This document shows, one piece after another, positions 15,800 to 24,380 of a stretch of 64,000 nt of DNA. The notes below the pieces were generated by a model. The model ran no database searches. It saw only the letters and a list, made by a program, of their open reading frames with translations, and was not told the DNA's origin. A program made the translations under genes and the position numbers. The first letter of the stretch is position 1; every line of letters begins with the position of its first letter. The stretch comes from Aldehydirespirator sp965248735 (GTDB lineage: Bacteria; Actinomycetota; Acidimicrobiia; Acidimicrobiales; Aldehydirespiratoraceae): positions 2,790,001 through 2,854,000 of the forward strand of contig OZ252146.1 of NCBI GenBank assembly GCA_965248735.1. Reading direction: 5' to 3'.

Positions 15800-17122
15800 T
15801 CAGGCCAGCCGGTCCGCCAAGTAGTCGCGCAGGCGGTCGATGGCGACGCGGTCCTGGGCCATGGTGTCGCGGTCGCGCACGGTCACCGCGTCGTCTTCGA
15901 GGGTGTCGAAGTCGACGGTCACGCACAGCGGCGTGCCGATCTCGTCCTGGCGGCGGTAGCGGCGCCCGATGGCCTGGGTCTCGTCGTAGTCGCAGCTCCA
16001 GCTGCCCTTGAGCAGGTCGAACACCCGCTGCGCCACCGGCACCAGGGTGTCCTTGCGCGACAGCGGCAGCACCGCCACCTGATAGGGCGCCAGCCGGTGG
16101 TCGAGCCGCAGCACGGCGCGCTCCGCGTTGTTGACCTCCTCGGTGTGGTAGGCGTCCATGAGGAAGGCCATGGCGGCGCGCGTGGCCCCCGCAGCCGGCT
16201 CGATCACGTGGGGCACGTAACGCTCCCCGGTGGCCGGGTCGAAGAACTCCAGACGCTCACCGGAGTGCTCGGAGTGGCACCGCAGGTCGTAGTCGCCGCG
16301 GTTGGCGATGCCCTCGAGCTCGTCCCAGCCCCACGGGAACAGGAACTCCACGTCGGCAGTGGCCGACGAGTAGTGGCTGAGCTCATCGCTGTCGTGGGCC
16401 CGCAGCCTCAGCCACTCGCTGTCGATACCCAGGTCGAGATACCAGCGCAGCCGGGCCTCGCACCAGTGGCTGAACCAATGGTCGGCAGAGTCCGGGGGCA
16501 CGAAGTACTCCATCTCCATCTGCTCGAACTCGCGGGTGCGGAACACGAAGTTGCCGGGCGTGATCTCGTTGCGGAACGACTTCCCGATCTGAGCGATCCC
16601 GAACGGAGGGCTCTTGCGGCTGGCCCTCTGCACGTTGGCGAAGTTGATGAACATCCCCTGGGCTGTCTCGGGCCTCAGGTACACCTCCGCCGCGGAGTCG
16701 GCCACCGGCCCGGCGCGGGTGGAGAGCATGAGGTTGAACTGCCGGGGCTCGGTGAGCTGGCCCCGCGCGCCGCACTCCGGGCAGGCCTCGGGGTCTTCGA
16801 GTTTGTCGGAGCGGTGGCGCGTTCCGCACGAGCGGCAGTCCACCAGCGGATCACTGAAGTTCACTAGATGTCCGGAGGCCTCCCACACCGCGGGCGGCGA
16901 CAGGATCGACGCGTCGAGACCCACCACGTCGTGGCGCTGCTGCACCATGGACCGCCACCATTGCTCCTTGACGTTGCGCAGCAGCAGCACGCCGAGGGGG
17001 CCGTAGTCGTAGGCGGAGCGGAACCCGCCGTAGATCTCCGCCGAGCGGAACACGAAGCCGCGCCGCTGACAGAGGTTGACGATCTTGTCGAACAGTTCAG
17101 GGTTCGGGGACGGCTCGGCCAT
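15800..17122 (-). CDS. glyQS: Glycyl-tRNA synthetase (class II, single-chain alpha2 type)
   Basis: This enzyme charges tRNA-Gly with glycine. The 440-aa product has the single-chain (not alpha/beta) bacterial architecture. It starts NPELFDKIVNLCQRRGFVF and continues with YGGFRSAYDYGPLGVLL. A CxxC/CxxC insert (CRSCGTRHRSD...CPECGARG), the class II block FRNEITPGNFVFRTREFEQMEMEYF, and a C-terminal anticodon-binding domain (AVLPLSRKD; AIGRRYRRQDEIGTPLCVTVDFDT) follow. It starts 11 nt downstream of the recO stop and is likely co-transcribed. Confidence 0.97.
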   Translation of the reverse strand: MAEPSPNPELFDKIVNLCQRRGFVFRSAEIYGGFRSAYDYGPLGVLLLRNVKEQWWRSMVQQRHDVVGLDASILSPPAVWEASGHLVNFSDPLVDCRSCGTRHRSDKLEDPEACPECGARGQLTEPRQFNLMLSTRAGPVADSAAEVYLRPETAQGMFINFANVQRASRKSPPFGIAQIGKSFRNEITPGNFVFRTREFEQMEMEYFVPPDSADHWFSHWCEARLRWYLDLGIDSEWLRLRAHDSDELSHYSSATADVEFLFPWGWDELEGIANRGDYDLRCHSEHSGERLEFFDPATGERYVPHVIEPAAGATRAAMAFLMDAYHTEEVNNAERAVLRLDHRLAPYQVAVLPLSRKDTLVPVAQRVFDLLKGSWSCDYDETQAIGRRYRRQDEIGTPLCVTVDFDTLEDDAVTVRDRDTMAQDRVAIDRLRDYLADRLA

Positions 17123-17133
17123 GGAGCGGAAGG

Positions 17134-17862
17134 CTAAGAGGCCGAGCGGCCGTCGAGCACCGTCACTGAGCGCAGACGCCGCTCCAGGTGGCTCTCGATG
17201 GCTGAGGTGGCGAACTCCGACACCTCAGCGGCGGCGTCGTCGGGGGGCCGGCGCAGCGCGGCGCTGAGCTGCCCGCCGAGGATCTGGCGCAGCAGTTCCA
17301 ACGCTTCTGGGCTGATCGGTCTGCCTTGGCGGCAGTCGCGGCACAGCACGCCGCCGGCATCGACCGCGATGGCCTCGATGGGCCCATCGGCCCCGCATGC
17401 GACGCAGTTGCCGAGCTGAGGCTGCACTCCCTCCGACGCGAGCAGCTTCAGGAAGAAGCCGGCCACCACCAGCGGGCTGTCGTTGCCGTCCAGGGTCGCG
17501 AGGGCCCGTACCAGCAGCACGTGGCGGTCGGGGTCCGCTCCGGCCTCGGGCGCGAGCTGGTCGACAGCCTCCAGCATCGCCGAGGCTTGGGCGAACCGTT
17601 CGGGATCGGCTCTGAGGCTCGCGAACCGGTCGATGGTCTCGGTCTGTGTGATCGTGTCCAGCTCGCCGCGGCCGCGGTAGAGCTGGATGGCGATGTGGCA
17701 CGCCGGCTCCAGGCGGGCGCCGAACTTCGAGCGCGTGCGGCGCACCCCCTTGGCCACGCCCCGCACCTTGCCGTGGGCCAGGGTGTGCAGGCTGACGATG
17801 CGGTCGGCCTCGCCCAGCTTCCAGGTGCGCAGCACCACCGCCTCATCCCGGTAGAGGCCCAA
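17134..17862 (-). CDS. recO: DNA repair protein RecO
   Basis: RecO mediates RecA loading in the RecF pathway. The TTG at 17862 is chosen because the conserved N-terminus (GLYRDEAVVLRTWKLGEAD) begins there and it lies 5 nt after the uppS stop; the upstream open frame overlaps uppS. The product is 242 aa with an N-terminal OB-fold region (HGKVRGVAKGVRRTRSKFGARLEP), a helical middle, and a zinc-ribbon-like CVACG...VLCRDC. The order uppS-recO-glyS fits actinobacteria. Confidence 0.95.
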   Translation of the reverse strand: MGLYRDEAVVLRTWKLGEADRIVSLHTLAHGKVRGVAKGVRRTRSKFGARLEPACHIAIQLYRGRGELDTITQTETIDRFASLRADPERFAQASAMLEAVDQLAPEAGADPDRHVLLVRALATLDGNDSPLVVAGFFLKLLASEGVQPQLGNCVACGADGPIEAIAVDAGGVLCRDCRQGRPISPEALELLRQILGGQLSAALRRPPDDAAAEVSEFATSAIESHLERRLRSVTVLDGRSAS

Positions 17863-17867
17863 GGCCG

Positions 17868-18626
17868 CTAGCCGTCGCCGTTGGTGGAGCTCGGCGGGCC
17901 TGCTCCATTGGGCGACACCCGGCCGAAGCGCCGTTCGCGCTCCTGGTAGGCCCGTATCGCCTCGTAGAGGTCTTCGCGCCGGAAGTCCGGCCATGCGGTG
18001 TCGGTGAAGTACAGCTCGCTGTAGGCCAGCTCCCAGAGCAAGAAGTTGGAGGTGCGGAATTCCCCGGAGGTGCGGATCATGAGGTCGGGCTCGGGCATCT
18101 CGGGGTCGTACAGGCGCCGGGCGATGGTTCGCTCGGTGATCCTGTCGGCCGAGATCCCCGCGTCGACCACGGCCCTGACCGCGTCGACGATCTCGGCTCG
18201 GCCCCCGTAGTTGAAGGCGATCGTGAAGGTCATGCGGCTGTTGTGCCTGGTCAGTTCGACGGCCTTGTCCATGAGACCGAGCAGCCGCTTGGGGACGCGG
18301 CGGTCTCGGCGGCCCACGAACCGGATCCGCACGCCCTGCTCGTGCAGCTCGTCACGGCGCCGCAGCAGTATGTCCTCGTTGAAGCCGAGCAGGAAGCGGA
18401 CTTCGTCGGCGGGCCGCCGCCAGTTCTCGGTGCTGAACGCGTACACGGTGAGCCACTTGACGCCGATGTCGAGGGAGCCTTCCACCACGTCGAACAGCGC
18501 CTCCTCGCCGGCCCGGTGGCCCTCTGTGCGGGGCAGGCCCCGAGACTCGGCCCAGCGCCCGTTGCCGTCCATCACGCACGCGATGTGCGCTGGGACGCGG
18601 CCCAGGTCCAGCCCCGCAGTGATCAT
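17868..18626 (-). CDS. uppS: Isoprenyl (undecaprenyl/polyprenyl) diphosphate synthase
   Basis: This cis-prenyltransferase makes the C50-C55 lipid carrier for cell-wall glycans. From the ATG at 18626 the product is 252 aa. It has HIACVMDGNGRWAESRGLP with the catalytic Asp20, GHRAG, VYAFSTENWRRP, FNYGGRAEIVDA, and the C-terminal substrate motif LMIRTSGEFRTSNFLLWE. A longer open frame upstream (to 18746) lacks conservation. It heads the uppS-recO-glyS-dnaG series. The chain length of the product cannot be read from the sequence. Confidence 0.96.
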   Translation of the reverse strand: MITAGLDLGRVPAHIACVMDGNGRWAESRGLPRTEGHRAGEEALFDVVEGSLDIGVKWLTVYAFSTENWRRPADEVRFLLGFNEDILLRRRDELHEQGVRIRFVGRRDRRVPKRLLGLMDKAVELTRHNSRMTFTIAFNYGGRAEIVDAVRAVVDAGISADRITERTIARRLYDPEMPEPDLMIRTSGEFRTSNFLLWELAYSELYFTDTAWPDFRREDLYEAIRAYQERERRFGRVSPNGAGPPSSTNGDG

Positions 18627-18755
18627 CACCGCGAAGCTACAGCCTGGCCCGCTACCCCGGCACCCAAATCGCAGGCTCCGTGCCAGCGACCGAGATCTCG
18701 GTCTCCTGACGCCGACCACATGCGTGGCGTCGGCGCCTGGACTCAAGCCGGAGCG

Positions 18756-21269
18756 TCACTGAGTGGCGATGGCGTCGAGCACTTCCAGCCGTCCCGCCCG
18801 GCGAGCAGGCAGCACGCCGGAGAGGAGCCCAGCGACTAGGCCGGCGACGCCGATGGCCGCCAGCGCAGCCCATGGGATGGCGAAGTCGGAGTAGCCGAGG
18901 CCGAGGGCGTCGAAGGCGGCCCATCCGAAGAACAGGCCCAGCACCAGGCCGGCCAGCGTTCCTATCAGGGCGATGATCGCCGCCTCGTAGCGCACGGTGC
19001 GCCGCAGCTGGCGGCTGGTCATCCCCACGGCTCTCAGCAGTCCCAGTTCTCGGGTGCGCTCGTGGATCGACAGCGACATCGTGTTGACGATGCCGATCAG
19101 GGCCACCACCACCGACATGCCCAGCAGCGCGTACAGCAGGGTCAGCAGGCTGGTGATCTGGCCTGCCTGGTCGTCGATGAATTCGTCGCGGCTGCTGAGG
19201 CTGGCCGTCGGGTCGCCGGCCAGGGCGGCGTCGATCGCTGCGCTCAGTGTCTCGGTGGCGCCGTCGGCCCGCACGAGTATCCGGGTGTCGAGGCTGCGGT
19301 TGAGGCTGGTGTCGAGCAGGGAGTTGTCTACGAGCCAGTCGCTCGTGAGCTGTTCGCCCCGGTCGTAGATTCCGGCCACGGTGAGGGTGATGGTGCCTTG
19401 CTGGAACCGCGCGGTGACTGCGTCGCCGATGGCAAGGCCGTTGCCGTCGGCGGTGGACTTGCGCACCGCCACCTCGTCGGCGCCCAGACCGGTGACCCTG
19501 CCGTCCACTACTCCTAGGTCGGCCACCGCGGCGAGCTGCAAGGTCGCAGCGCCGGTGACCGTTGCGAAGCCGTCGTCGATCTGGGCGTAGGCGGTGCGGA
19601 TCCCCACGGCCGTGTCGACGCCGTCGATTGCCCCGACCGCGGCGGCGATCGCCGGGTCCATTCCGCCGCCAGCGCCGGCTACGGCGTCACTGATGGTCAC
19701 CACATGAGTTGCGAGCAGCTCGTCTTCGAGGTCACCGGCGACGAGCTCGCTCAGCGTGGCCGCAAACACGGTGGCGGTGACGACCAGCGCCACGCCGATC
19801 ATCAGGGTCAACGACGTTGTGGCGCTGCGTTTCGGGTTGCGGGACGCGTTCTGTTCGGCCAGCTCCCCAGTGATTGAGCCTCTCCGCACTGCGGGCGCCG
19901 CGAGCACACCGCTCAGGGGCGGAACTATCGTCGGCCCGAGCAGGACCACGGCGATCACCACCAGAGGCAGGCCCGCCACAAGGATGCGCGCTTCGCCGGA
20001 GGCCGAGGACCAGACCGTCGCCGCGATGCCGACGGCTAGCACTGCCAGGCCCGAGTATGTCCGGCCCCGGGCAGGCCTGGTCGTTTCGGCGGCCGCCTCG
20101 CGCAGAGCCTCGATGGGGTCGACCTTGGCGCCGCGGCGGGCCGGAATGTAGGCGGCCGTGACGGTGATCAAGATGCCGAGCACCACTCCGGTTCCCAGCG
20201 CTCCCGCGGGGATCGACAGGCCCAGGTCGAAGTCGCCGATGAACGATTCGAGCACCTTGAGGAGTCCCCAGCCGATCCCGATGCCTGCGGCCGCGCCCGC
20301 TGCGGAGGCGACTGCGCCGATCACCGCCGACTCGGCCACGACGCTCACGGTGACTTGCCGGCCCGAGGCGCCGATGGCTCGCAGCAGGGCCATCTCCCGG
20401 GTGCGCTGGGCGACGGTGATGGTGAAGGTGTTGTAGATCACGAAGGCGCCGACGAACAGGGCGACGCCGGCGAAGACCTGCAAGGCGATCTCGATGATGT
20501 TGGTGAACGTTCCGACGAGGTCTTGGAACTCCTCTGTGAGGGTCTCGCCGGTGACGGCCTCGAGGTTGGCGCCGAGGCGTTCGTTGAGCAGCTCCACGAG
20601 CTGCTCGGGCGTGACGCCGGAGGCCGCGGCCACGAAGACCTGGTCGACCTCGCTGCCGCCGAACACCGTCGCCGCGCCCTCGTAGCTGAACGAGAGAACC
20701 TGGCCTCCGAAGCTGCCCCCGTCGTCGATGGTTCCGACCACGGTGAACCGCTGCTGGGCCGGCAGCGGCAACACCCGCACCGAGTCGCCCAGAGCGAAGC
20801 CCCCGTCATCGAAAGTGTCGACGTCGATCACCACCTCGTCGGCGGTTGCGGGGGCGCGACCCGCCACGATCGTCAGCGGGCTGGCGGCGGGGTCGTCTAT
20901 CCACGCGACCGCCTGGGCGTTGGCGTCTGCCCCTCCGACGGTCTTCCCGTCGGCCGCGACCACCTGCGCATAGCCCGCGAGGAAGGGATAGGCCCACGCG
21001 ACGCCCTCGACCGCGGCGACCTCGTCGGCGGCCGACGGCGGGATTCGCTCCCGAATGTCGATGAAGGGCGTCTCGATGATGTCGGCTGAACGAACCGCCA
21101 CGTCGACTTCCTCGAAGGCCTCGGCTATGGACTGGTTGAGAGAGTCCTCGAAGGATGTGGTTAGCACCGACGTGGCGGTGAAGAAGGCGATTCCCAGCAC
21201 GATGGCCAGCGCGGTGGCCGCGTAACGGAAGGGGTTGTTGACGATTCCCCGCAGCGCGATGGTGAGCAT
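18756..21269 (-). CDS. ABC transporter permease with two FtsX domains
   Basis: This 837-aa membrane protein has an N-terminal TM segment (YAATALAIVLGIAFFTATSV), a large periplasmic MacB-like domain, a three-TM FtsX unit containing AQRTREMALLRAIGASGRQV, further TM segments, a second periplasmic domain, and a C-terminal FtsX unit with HERTRELGLLRAVGMTSRQL. The duplicated FtsX layout is typical of LolCDE/MacB-like exporters or mechanotransmitters in actinobacteria. It lies 6 nt downstream of its ATPase partner. The pair sits between era and uppS in an otherwise conserved housekeeping run. The substrate is unknown. Confidence 0.92.
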   Translation of the reverse strand: MLTIALRGIVNNPFRYAATALAIVLGIAFFTATSVLTTSFEDSLNQSIAEAFEEVDVAVRSADIIETPFIDIRERIPPSAADEVAAVEGVAWAYPFLAGYAQVVAADGKTVGGADANAQAVAWIDDPAASPLTIVAGRAPATADEVVIDVDTFDDGGFALGDSVRVLPLPAQQRFTVVGTIDDGGSFGGQVLSFSYEGAATVFGGSEVDQVFVAAASGVTPEQLVELLNERLGANLEAVTGETLTEEFQDLVGTFTNIIEIALQVFAGVALFVGAFVIYNTFTITVAQRTREMALLRAIGASGRQVTVSVVAESAVIGAVASAAGAAAGIGIGWGLLKVLESFIGDFDLGLSIPAGALGTGVVLGILITVTAAYIPARRGAKVDPIEALREAAAETTRPARGRTYSGLAVLAVGIAATVWSSASGEARILVAGLPLVVIAVVLLGPTIVPPLSGVLAAPAVRRGSITGELAEQNASRNPKRSATTSLTLMIGVALVVTATVFAATLSELVAGDLEDELLATHVVTISDAVAGAGGGMDPAIAAAVGAIDGVDTAVGIRTAYAQIDDGFATVTGAATLQLAAVADLGVVDGRVTGLGADEVAVRKSTADGNGLAIGDAVTARFQQGTITLTVAGIYDRGEQLTSDWLVDNSLLDTSLNRSLDTRILVRADGATETLSAAIDAALAGDPTASLSSRDEFIDDQAGQITSLLTLLYALLGMSVVVALIGIVNTMSLSIHERTRELGLLRAVGMTSRQLRRTVRYEAAIIALIGTLAGLVLGLFFGWAAFDALGLGYSDFAIPWAALAAIGVAGLVAGLLSGVLPARRAGRLEVLDAIATQ

Positions 21270-21275
21270 CTGCGA

Positions 21276-22055
21276 TCAGTTCCCCAGCGTCTTCATGTGA
21301 TCGAGGACCGCGTCGCTGGTGGGGTCCAGCATCTCGTTGACGATCTTGCCGTCGACGAGGAAGACCACGCGGTGCGCATAGGCCGCCGCTGAGGGATCGT
21401 GGGTGACCATCACGATGGTCTGGGCCAGTTCGTCGACCGCTTTGCGCATGAAGGCGAGGATCTCGTCGCTGGTGGTGCTGTCGAGGTTGCCGGTGGGCTC
21501 ATCCGCGAACACCAGCTTCGGCTTGGACACGAGGGCCCGAGACACGGCGACGCGCTGCTGCTGGCCTCCGGAGAGCTCGCTGGGCCGGTGGTCGAGTCGG
21601 TGGCCGAGGCCGACGGCGGCGACCACCTCGTCGAGCCAGGCCTCGTCGGCGGTCCGGCCAGCGAGGCGCTGAGGCAACACGATGTTCTCGCGCGCGCTGA
21701 GCGTGGGCACCAGGTTGAACGCCTGGAAGACGAAACCGAGCTTGTCGCGCCGCAGCATGGTGCGCTCGCGGTCCGACATGGTGCTCACGTCCTCACCGTC
21801 GATGAAGACCTGGCCCGAGGTGACCGTATCCAGTCCTGCCATGCAGTGCATCAGGGTGGATTTCCCGGACCCGGACGGTCCCATGATGGCCGTGAACTCG
21901 CCGGCGCCGAAGGACACGTCCACACCGTCGAGGGCCCGCACCTCCGCCGCGCCGCTCCCGTAGTGCCTGGCTGCGCTCACCGCGTAGGCGACGGGTCGAT
22001 CGTTGCCGCCGTCCGTGCTGGGCCGATCTGTGTCCGCTGTTTTGCGTCCTGGCAT
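21276..22055 (-). CDS. ABC transporter ATP-binding protein (LolD/MacB type)
   Basis: This is the ATPase partner of the downstream FtsX permease. From the ATG at 22055 it is 259 aa, with Walker A MGPSGSGKST, Q-loop FVFQAFNLVPTLSARENI, signature LSGGQQQRVAVSRAL, Walker B KLVFADEPTGNLDS, and switch His in VMVTHD. A 30-residue charged N-terminal extension (GRKTADTDRPSTDGG) precedes the fold. The stop-to-start spacing of 6 nt shows an operon. Confidence 0.95.
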   Translation of the reverse strand: MPGRKTADTDRPSTDGGNDRPVAYAVSAARHYGSGAAEVRALDGVDVSFGAGEFTAIMGPSGSGKSTLMHCMAGLDTVTSGQVFIDGEDVSTMSDRERTMLRRDKLGFVFQAFNLVPTLSARENIVLPQRLAGRTADEAWLDEVVAAVGLGHRLDHRPSELSGGQQQRVAVSRALVSKPKLVFADEPTGNLDSTTSDEILAFMRKAVDELAQTIVMVTHDPSAAAYAHRVVFLVDGKIVNEMLDPTSDAVLDHMKTLGN

Positions 22056-22096
22056 GGGGCGATCGTAACGCCGTCCGAGCGGAAGGGATTCTCGGG

Positions 22097-22972
22097 CTAC
22101 TGCTGCGAGTGGTCGAGGCGACGCAGGGCGTGGGGCCGGCGCTGCCAGTTCTTGTCCACCCTCACGGCGAGCTGCAGGTAGGCGCCGTCTGGGAGCTGGG
22201 AGCGCACCGCAGTGCCCACGGACTTGAGCGTGGCGCCGCCCTTGCCGATGACTATGGCCTTCTGGGAGGGTCGCTCCACCAGCACCTCGCAGCGGATCAG
22301 GGGCCACTCGTAGTCCGTGACCCGGGTGGCGACTGAGTGGGGCAGCTCGTGGCGGGTCGACTTCAGGATCTGTTCACGCACCAGTTCGGCCACCCAGACC
22401 GCCTCCGAGGTGTCCGAGACGGTGCCGGGCGGGTACAGCGCCGGGCCCTCGGGCATTCGCTGCACCAGGTGATCGACGAGGACGTCGACGCCCTCTCCGG
22501 TGCGGCCGCTGACCGGGAAGTAGGCCTCGAAGTCCAGTTCTGCTGTCGCGGCGAGTTGCACCAGCATCGCCGCGGGGCCGACGAGGTCGGACTTGGTGAC
22601 CACCACCACGGAGTCGGGCGGCAGCGACTGGGCGATGAAGGCGTCGCCCCGCCCGTAGGGGGCCGACGCGTCGATAACCAGGCAGGCCACGTCGGTGCCG
22701 TGGAGCGCCTCCGACGCAGCCGCGTTCAGGCTCCGCCCGTGGGCTGTGCGGGGCTTGTGGATGCCCGGCGTGTCCACGAACACGACTTGGGCGTCGGGGC
22801 GGGTCAGCACTCCCCGCAGCGGTGTGCGGGTGGTCTGGGGCTTGTTCGAGGTGATCGACACCTTCTGTCCGATGATCCGGTTGATCAGCGTCGACTTGCC
22901 CGAGTTGGGACGGCCCGCCAGCGCGACGATCCCGCAGCGGTGCGAGCCGGATCCGGAGTCGGAGGCCGTCAT
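22097..22972 (-). CDS. era: GTPase Era
   Basis: Era is an essential GTPase for 16S rRNA and 30S subunit maturation. From the ATG at 22972 it is 291 aa. G1 is LAGRPNSGKSTLINRIIG, the switch I Thr lies in SNKPQTTRTPLRGV, G3 is VDTPGIHKP, and G4 is VVTKSDL (TKSD in place of NKxD). A C-terminal KH domain carries KAIVIGKGGATLKSVG. Its start overlaps the corC-like stop (ATGA), so the two are translationally coupled. Confidence 0.96.
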   Translation of the reverse strand: MTASDSGSGSHRCGIVALAGRPNSGKSTLINRIIGQKVSITSNKPQTTRTPLRGVLTRPDAQVVFVDTPGIHKPRTAHGRSLNAAASEALHGTDVACLVIDASAPYGRGDAFIAQSLPPDSVVVVTKSDLVGPAAMLVQLAATAELDFEAYFPVSGRTGEGVDVLVDHLVQRMPEGPALYPPGTVSDTSEAVWVAELVREQILKSTRHELPHSVATRVTDYEWPLIRCEVLVERPSQKAIVIGKGGATLKSVGTAVRSQLPDGAYLQLAVRVDKNWQRRPHALRRLDHSQQ

Positions 22973-23883
22973 GTCCGGGTGAGCCTCACCCGGGTGATGC
23001 GGCGGCCCTGCATGTGTTCCACCCGCAGCTTCAGGCCGTCGACCTCCACCGTCTCTCCCACGTCGGGCACATGGCCCAGCGTGCCGAAGATCAGACCGCC
23101 CACCGTGTCCCAGTCGTCGTCGGGCAGGGCCGCCCCCACGAGCGTGTTGAGCTGGTCCACTGGCATGCGCCCGTGGACCAGGGCCTCCCCGCCCGCCATT
23201 GGCTCCAGCAGCGGCTCGGGCCGGTCGAACTCGTCGACAATCTCGCCGACCAGCTCCTCGACGAGGTCTTCGAGGGTGACGAGCCCGGCCGTGCCCCCGT
23301 ACTCGTCGATCACCACGGCCAGGTGGCCGCCGGCGGTGCGCATCTCCTTGAGCAGCTGGTCGACTCGCTTCGTCTCGGGAACGAACATCGCCCGTCGCAT
23401 CGATTCGCGCACGGGGCGCTCGCCCCCGCCGGAGCGCTCGGTGCGGGCCAGGTCCTTCAAGAGCACCACGCCGACAACATCGTCGATGTCGTCGCGGCAA
23501 ACCGGCAGCCGGCTGAGTCCGCGTGCGATGGCAACTTCCAGCGCGGCGGTCACGGTCGCCTCCGCGTCCACGGTCACCATGTCGGCTCGGGGCGCCATGA
23601 CCTCGCGCACGACGGTGCGGTCCAGGGCCAGGGCAGACGCGATCATGTCGCGCTCGGCGTCCTCGATGGCGTCTGCCTCGGCCGCGGCGTCGGTCAGGGC
23701 GATCAACTCGTCCTCGCTGACGGGCGGCGCGTCGATGCGGCCCCGCACCGGCAGGAAGCGCCAGCGCCGGCGCTCGGCCGCGCCCAGCCGCCGCGTGCCC
23801 TCGGCAGCCGTCGGATCGGTTGCCGCGCCGTTTCGGGCCGCCCGCCGGCCCGGCCGTCCGTTGGCGGTCTGCGGACCGGTCAC
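22969..23883 (-). CDS. CorC/YbeX-like CBS-domain protein
   Basis: The 304-aa protein has a basic N-terminal region, a CBS pair (VREVMAPRADMVTVDAEATV; SRLPVCRDDIDDVVGVV; MFVPETKRVDQLLKEM; VVIDEYGGTAGLVTLEDLVEELVGEI) and a C-terminal CorC_HlyC domain (DTVGGLIFGTLGHVPDVGETVEV). The N-terminal DUF21 membrane domain of longer HlyC/CorC proteins is absent, as in E. coli YbeX. The GTG start overlaps the ybeY stop (GTGA). Gene order matches ybeZ-ybeY-ybeX. Ion transport or a ribosome-associated role are both discussed for the family. Confidence 0.92.
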   Translation of the reverse strand: MTGPQTANGRPGRRAARNGAATDPTAAEGTRRLGAAERRRWRFLPVRGRIDAPPVSEDELIALTDAAAEADAIEDAERDMIASALALDRTVVREVMAPRADMVTVDAEATVTAALEVAIARGLSRLPVCRDDIDDVVGVVLLKDLARTERSGGGERPVRESMRRAMFVPETKRVDQLLKEMRTAGGHLAVVIDEYGGTAGLVTLEDLVEELVGEIVDEFDRPEPLLEPMAGGEALVHGRMPVDQLNTLVGAALPDDDWDTVGGLIFGTLGHVPDVGETVEVDGLKLRVEHMQGRRITRVRLTRT

Positions 23884-24380
23884 GGTCGCCGGTGGTGAGC
23901 GGCCAGCAGTTGTCGCTCCCGGGCCTGCATGGCCGCGGCATCCGTTTCGGACTGGTGGTCGTACCCCAGCACGTGCAGCACTCCGTGCACGACCAGCAGG
24001 GCCAATTCGTCGCCGAGGCTGCCGTCATGCCCGTCGCCCGCATGGTCCGGGGCGTGCGCGGCGGCGTACGCGGGGCACACCACCACGTCGCCCACCAGCG
24101 GGACCTGCTCCGGCGGGTGGACGCGGCCGGATCTGCCGTCGATCGGAAAGGCGAGAACGTCGGTCGGCCCCGGCGAGCCCATGTGGCTCAGGTTGAGTTC
24201 GGCCATCGTTCCCGGATCCACGAACCGCAGGCCCATCTCGCCGTGGCCGATTCCCTCATCGCGCAGCACCGCCGCGGCCAGCCCGGCCCACCGCGGGGTC
24301 TGCAGCCCGTCGGGCCCCGCGCCCGGCTCGGACCGCTCGTCGGAGGAATGGACAACCGCGCCGGAAAGGGCTGCGGCCAT
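23880..24380 (-). CDS. ybeY: Endoribonuclease YbeY (16S rRNA maturation)
   Basis: YbeY is a zinc-dependent single-strand endoribonuclease acting in 16S rRNA 3'-end processing. The 166-aa product carries MAELNLSHMGSPGPTDVLAFP and the metal-binding HGVLHVLGYDH (the HxxxHxxxxxH signature). The ATG at 24380 abuts the phoH stop with no gap. A 35-residue Gly/Pro/Ser-rich N-terminal extension is unusual; internal starts cannot be excluded. Confidence 0.95.
   Translation of the reverse strand: MAAALSGAVVHSSDERSEPGAGPDGLQTPRWAGLAAAVLRDEGIGHGEMGLRFVDPGTMAELNLSHMGSPGPTDVLAFPIDGRSGRVHPPEQVPLVGDVVVCPAYAAAHAPDHAGDGHDGSLGDELALLVVHGVLHVLGYDHQSETDAAAMQARERQLLAAHHRRP

Noticed and set aside
14289..15824. 511-aa plus-strand ORF opposite dnaG
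   Set aside because: Antisense shadow caused by GC-rich third positions; dnaG motifs on the minus strand are unequivocal.
22337..24196. 619-aa plus-strand ORF opposite era/corC/ybeY
   Set aside because: Antisense to three recognised, overlapping housekeeping genes.
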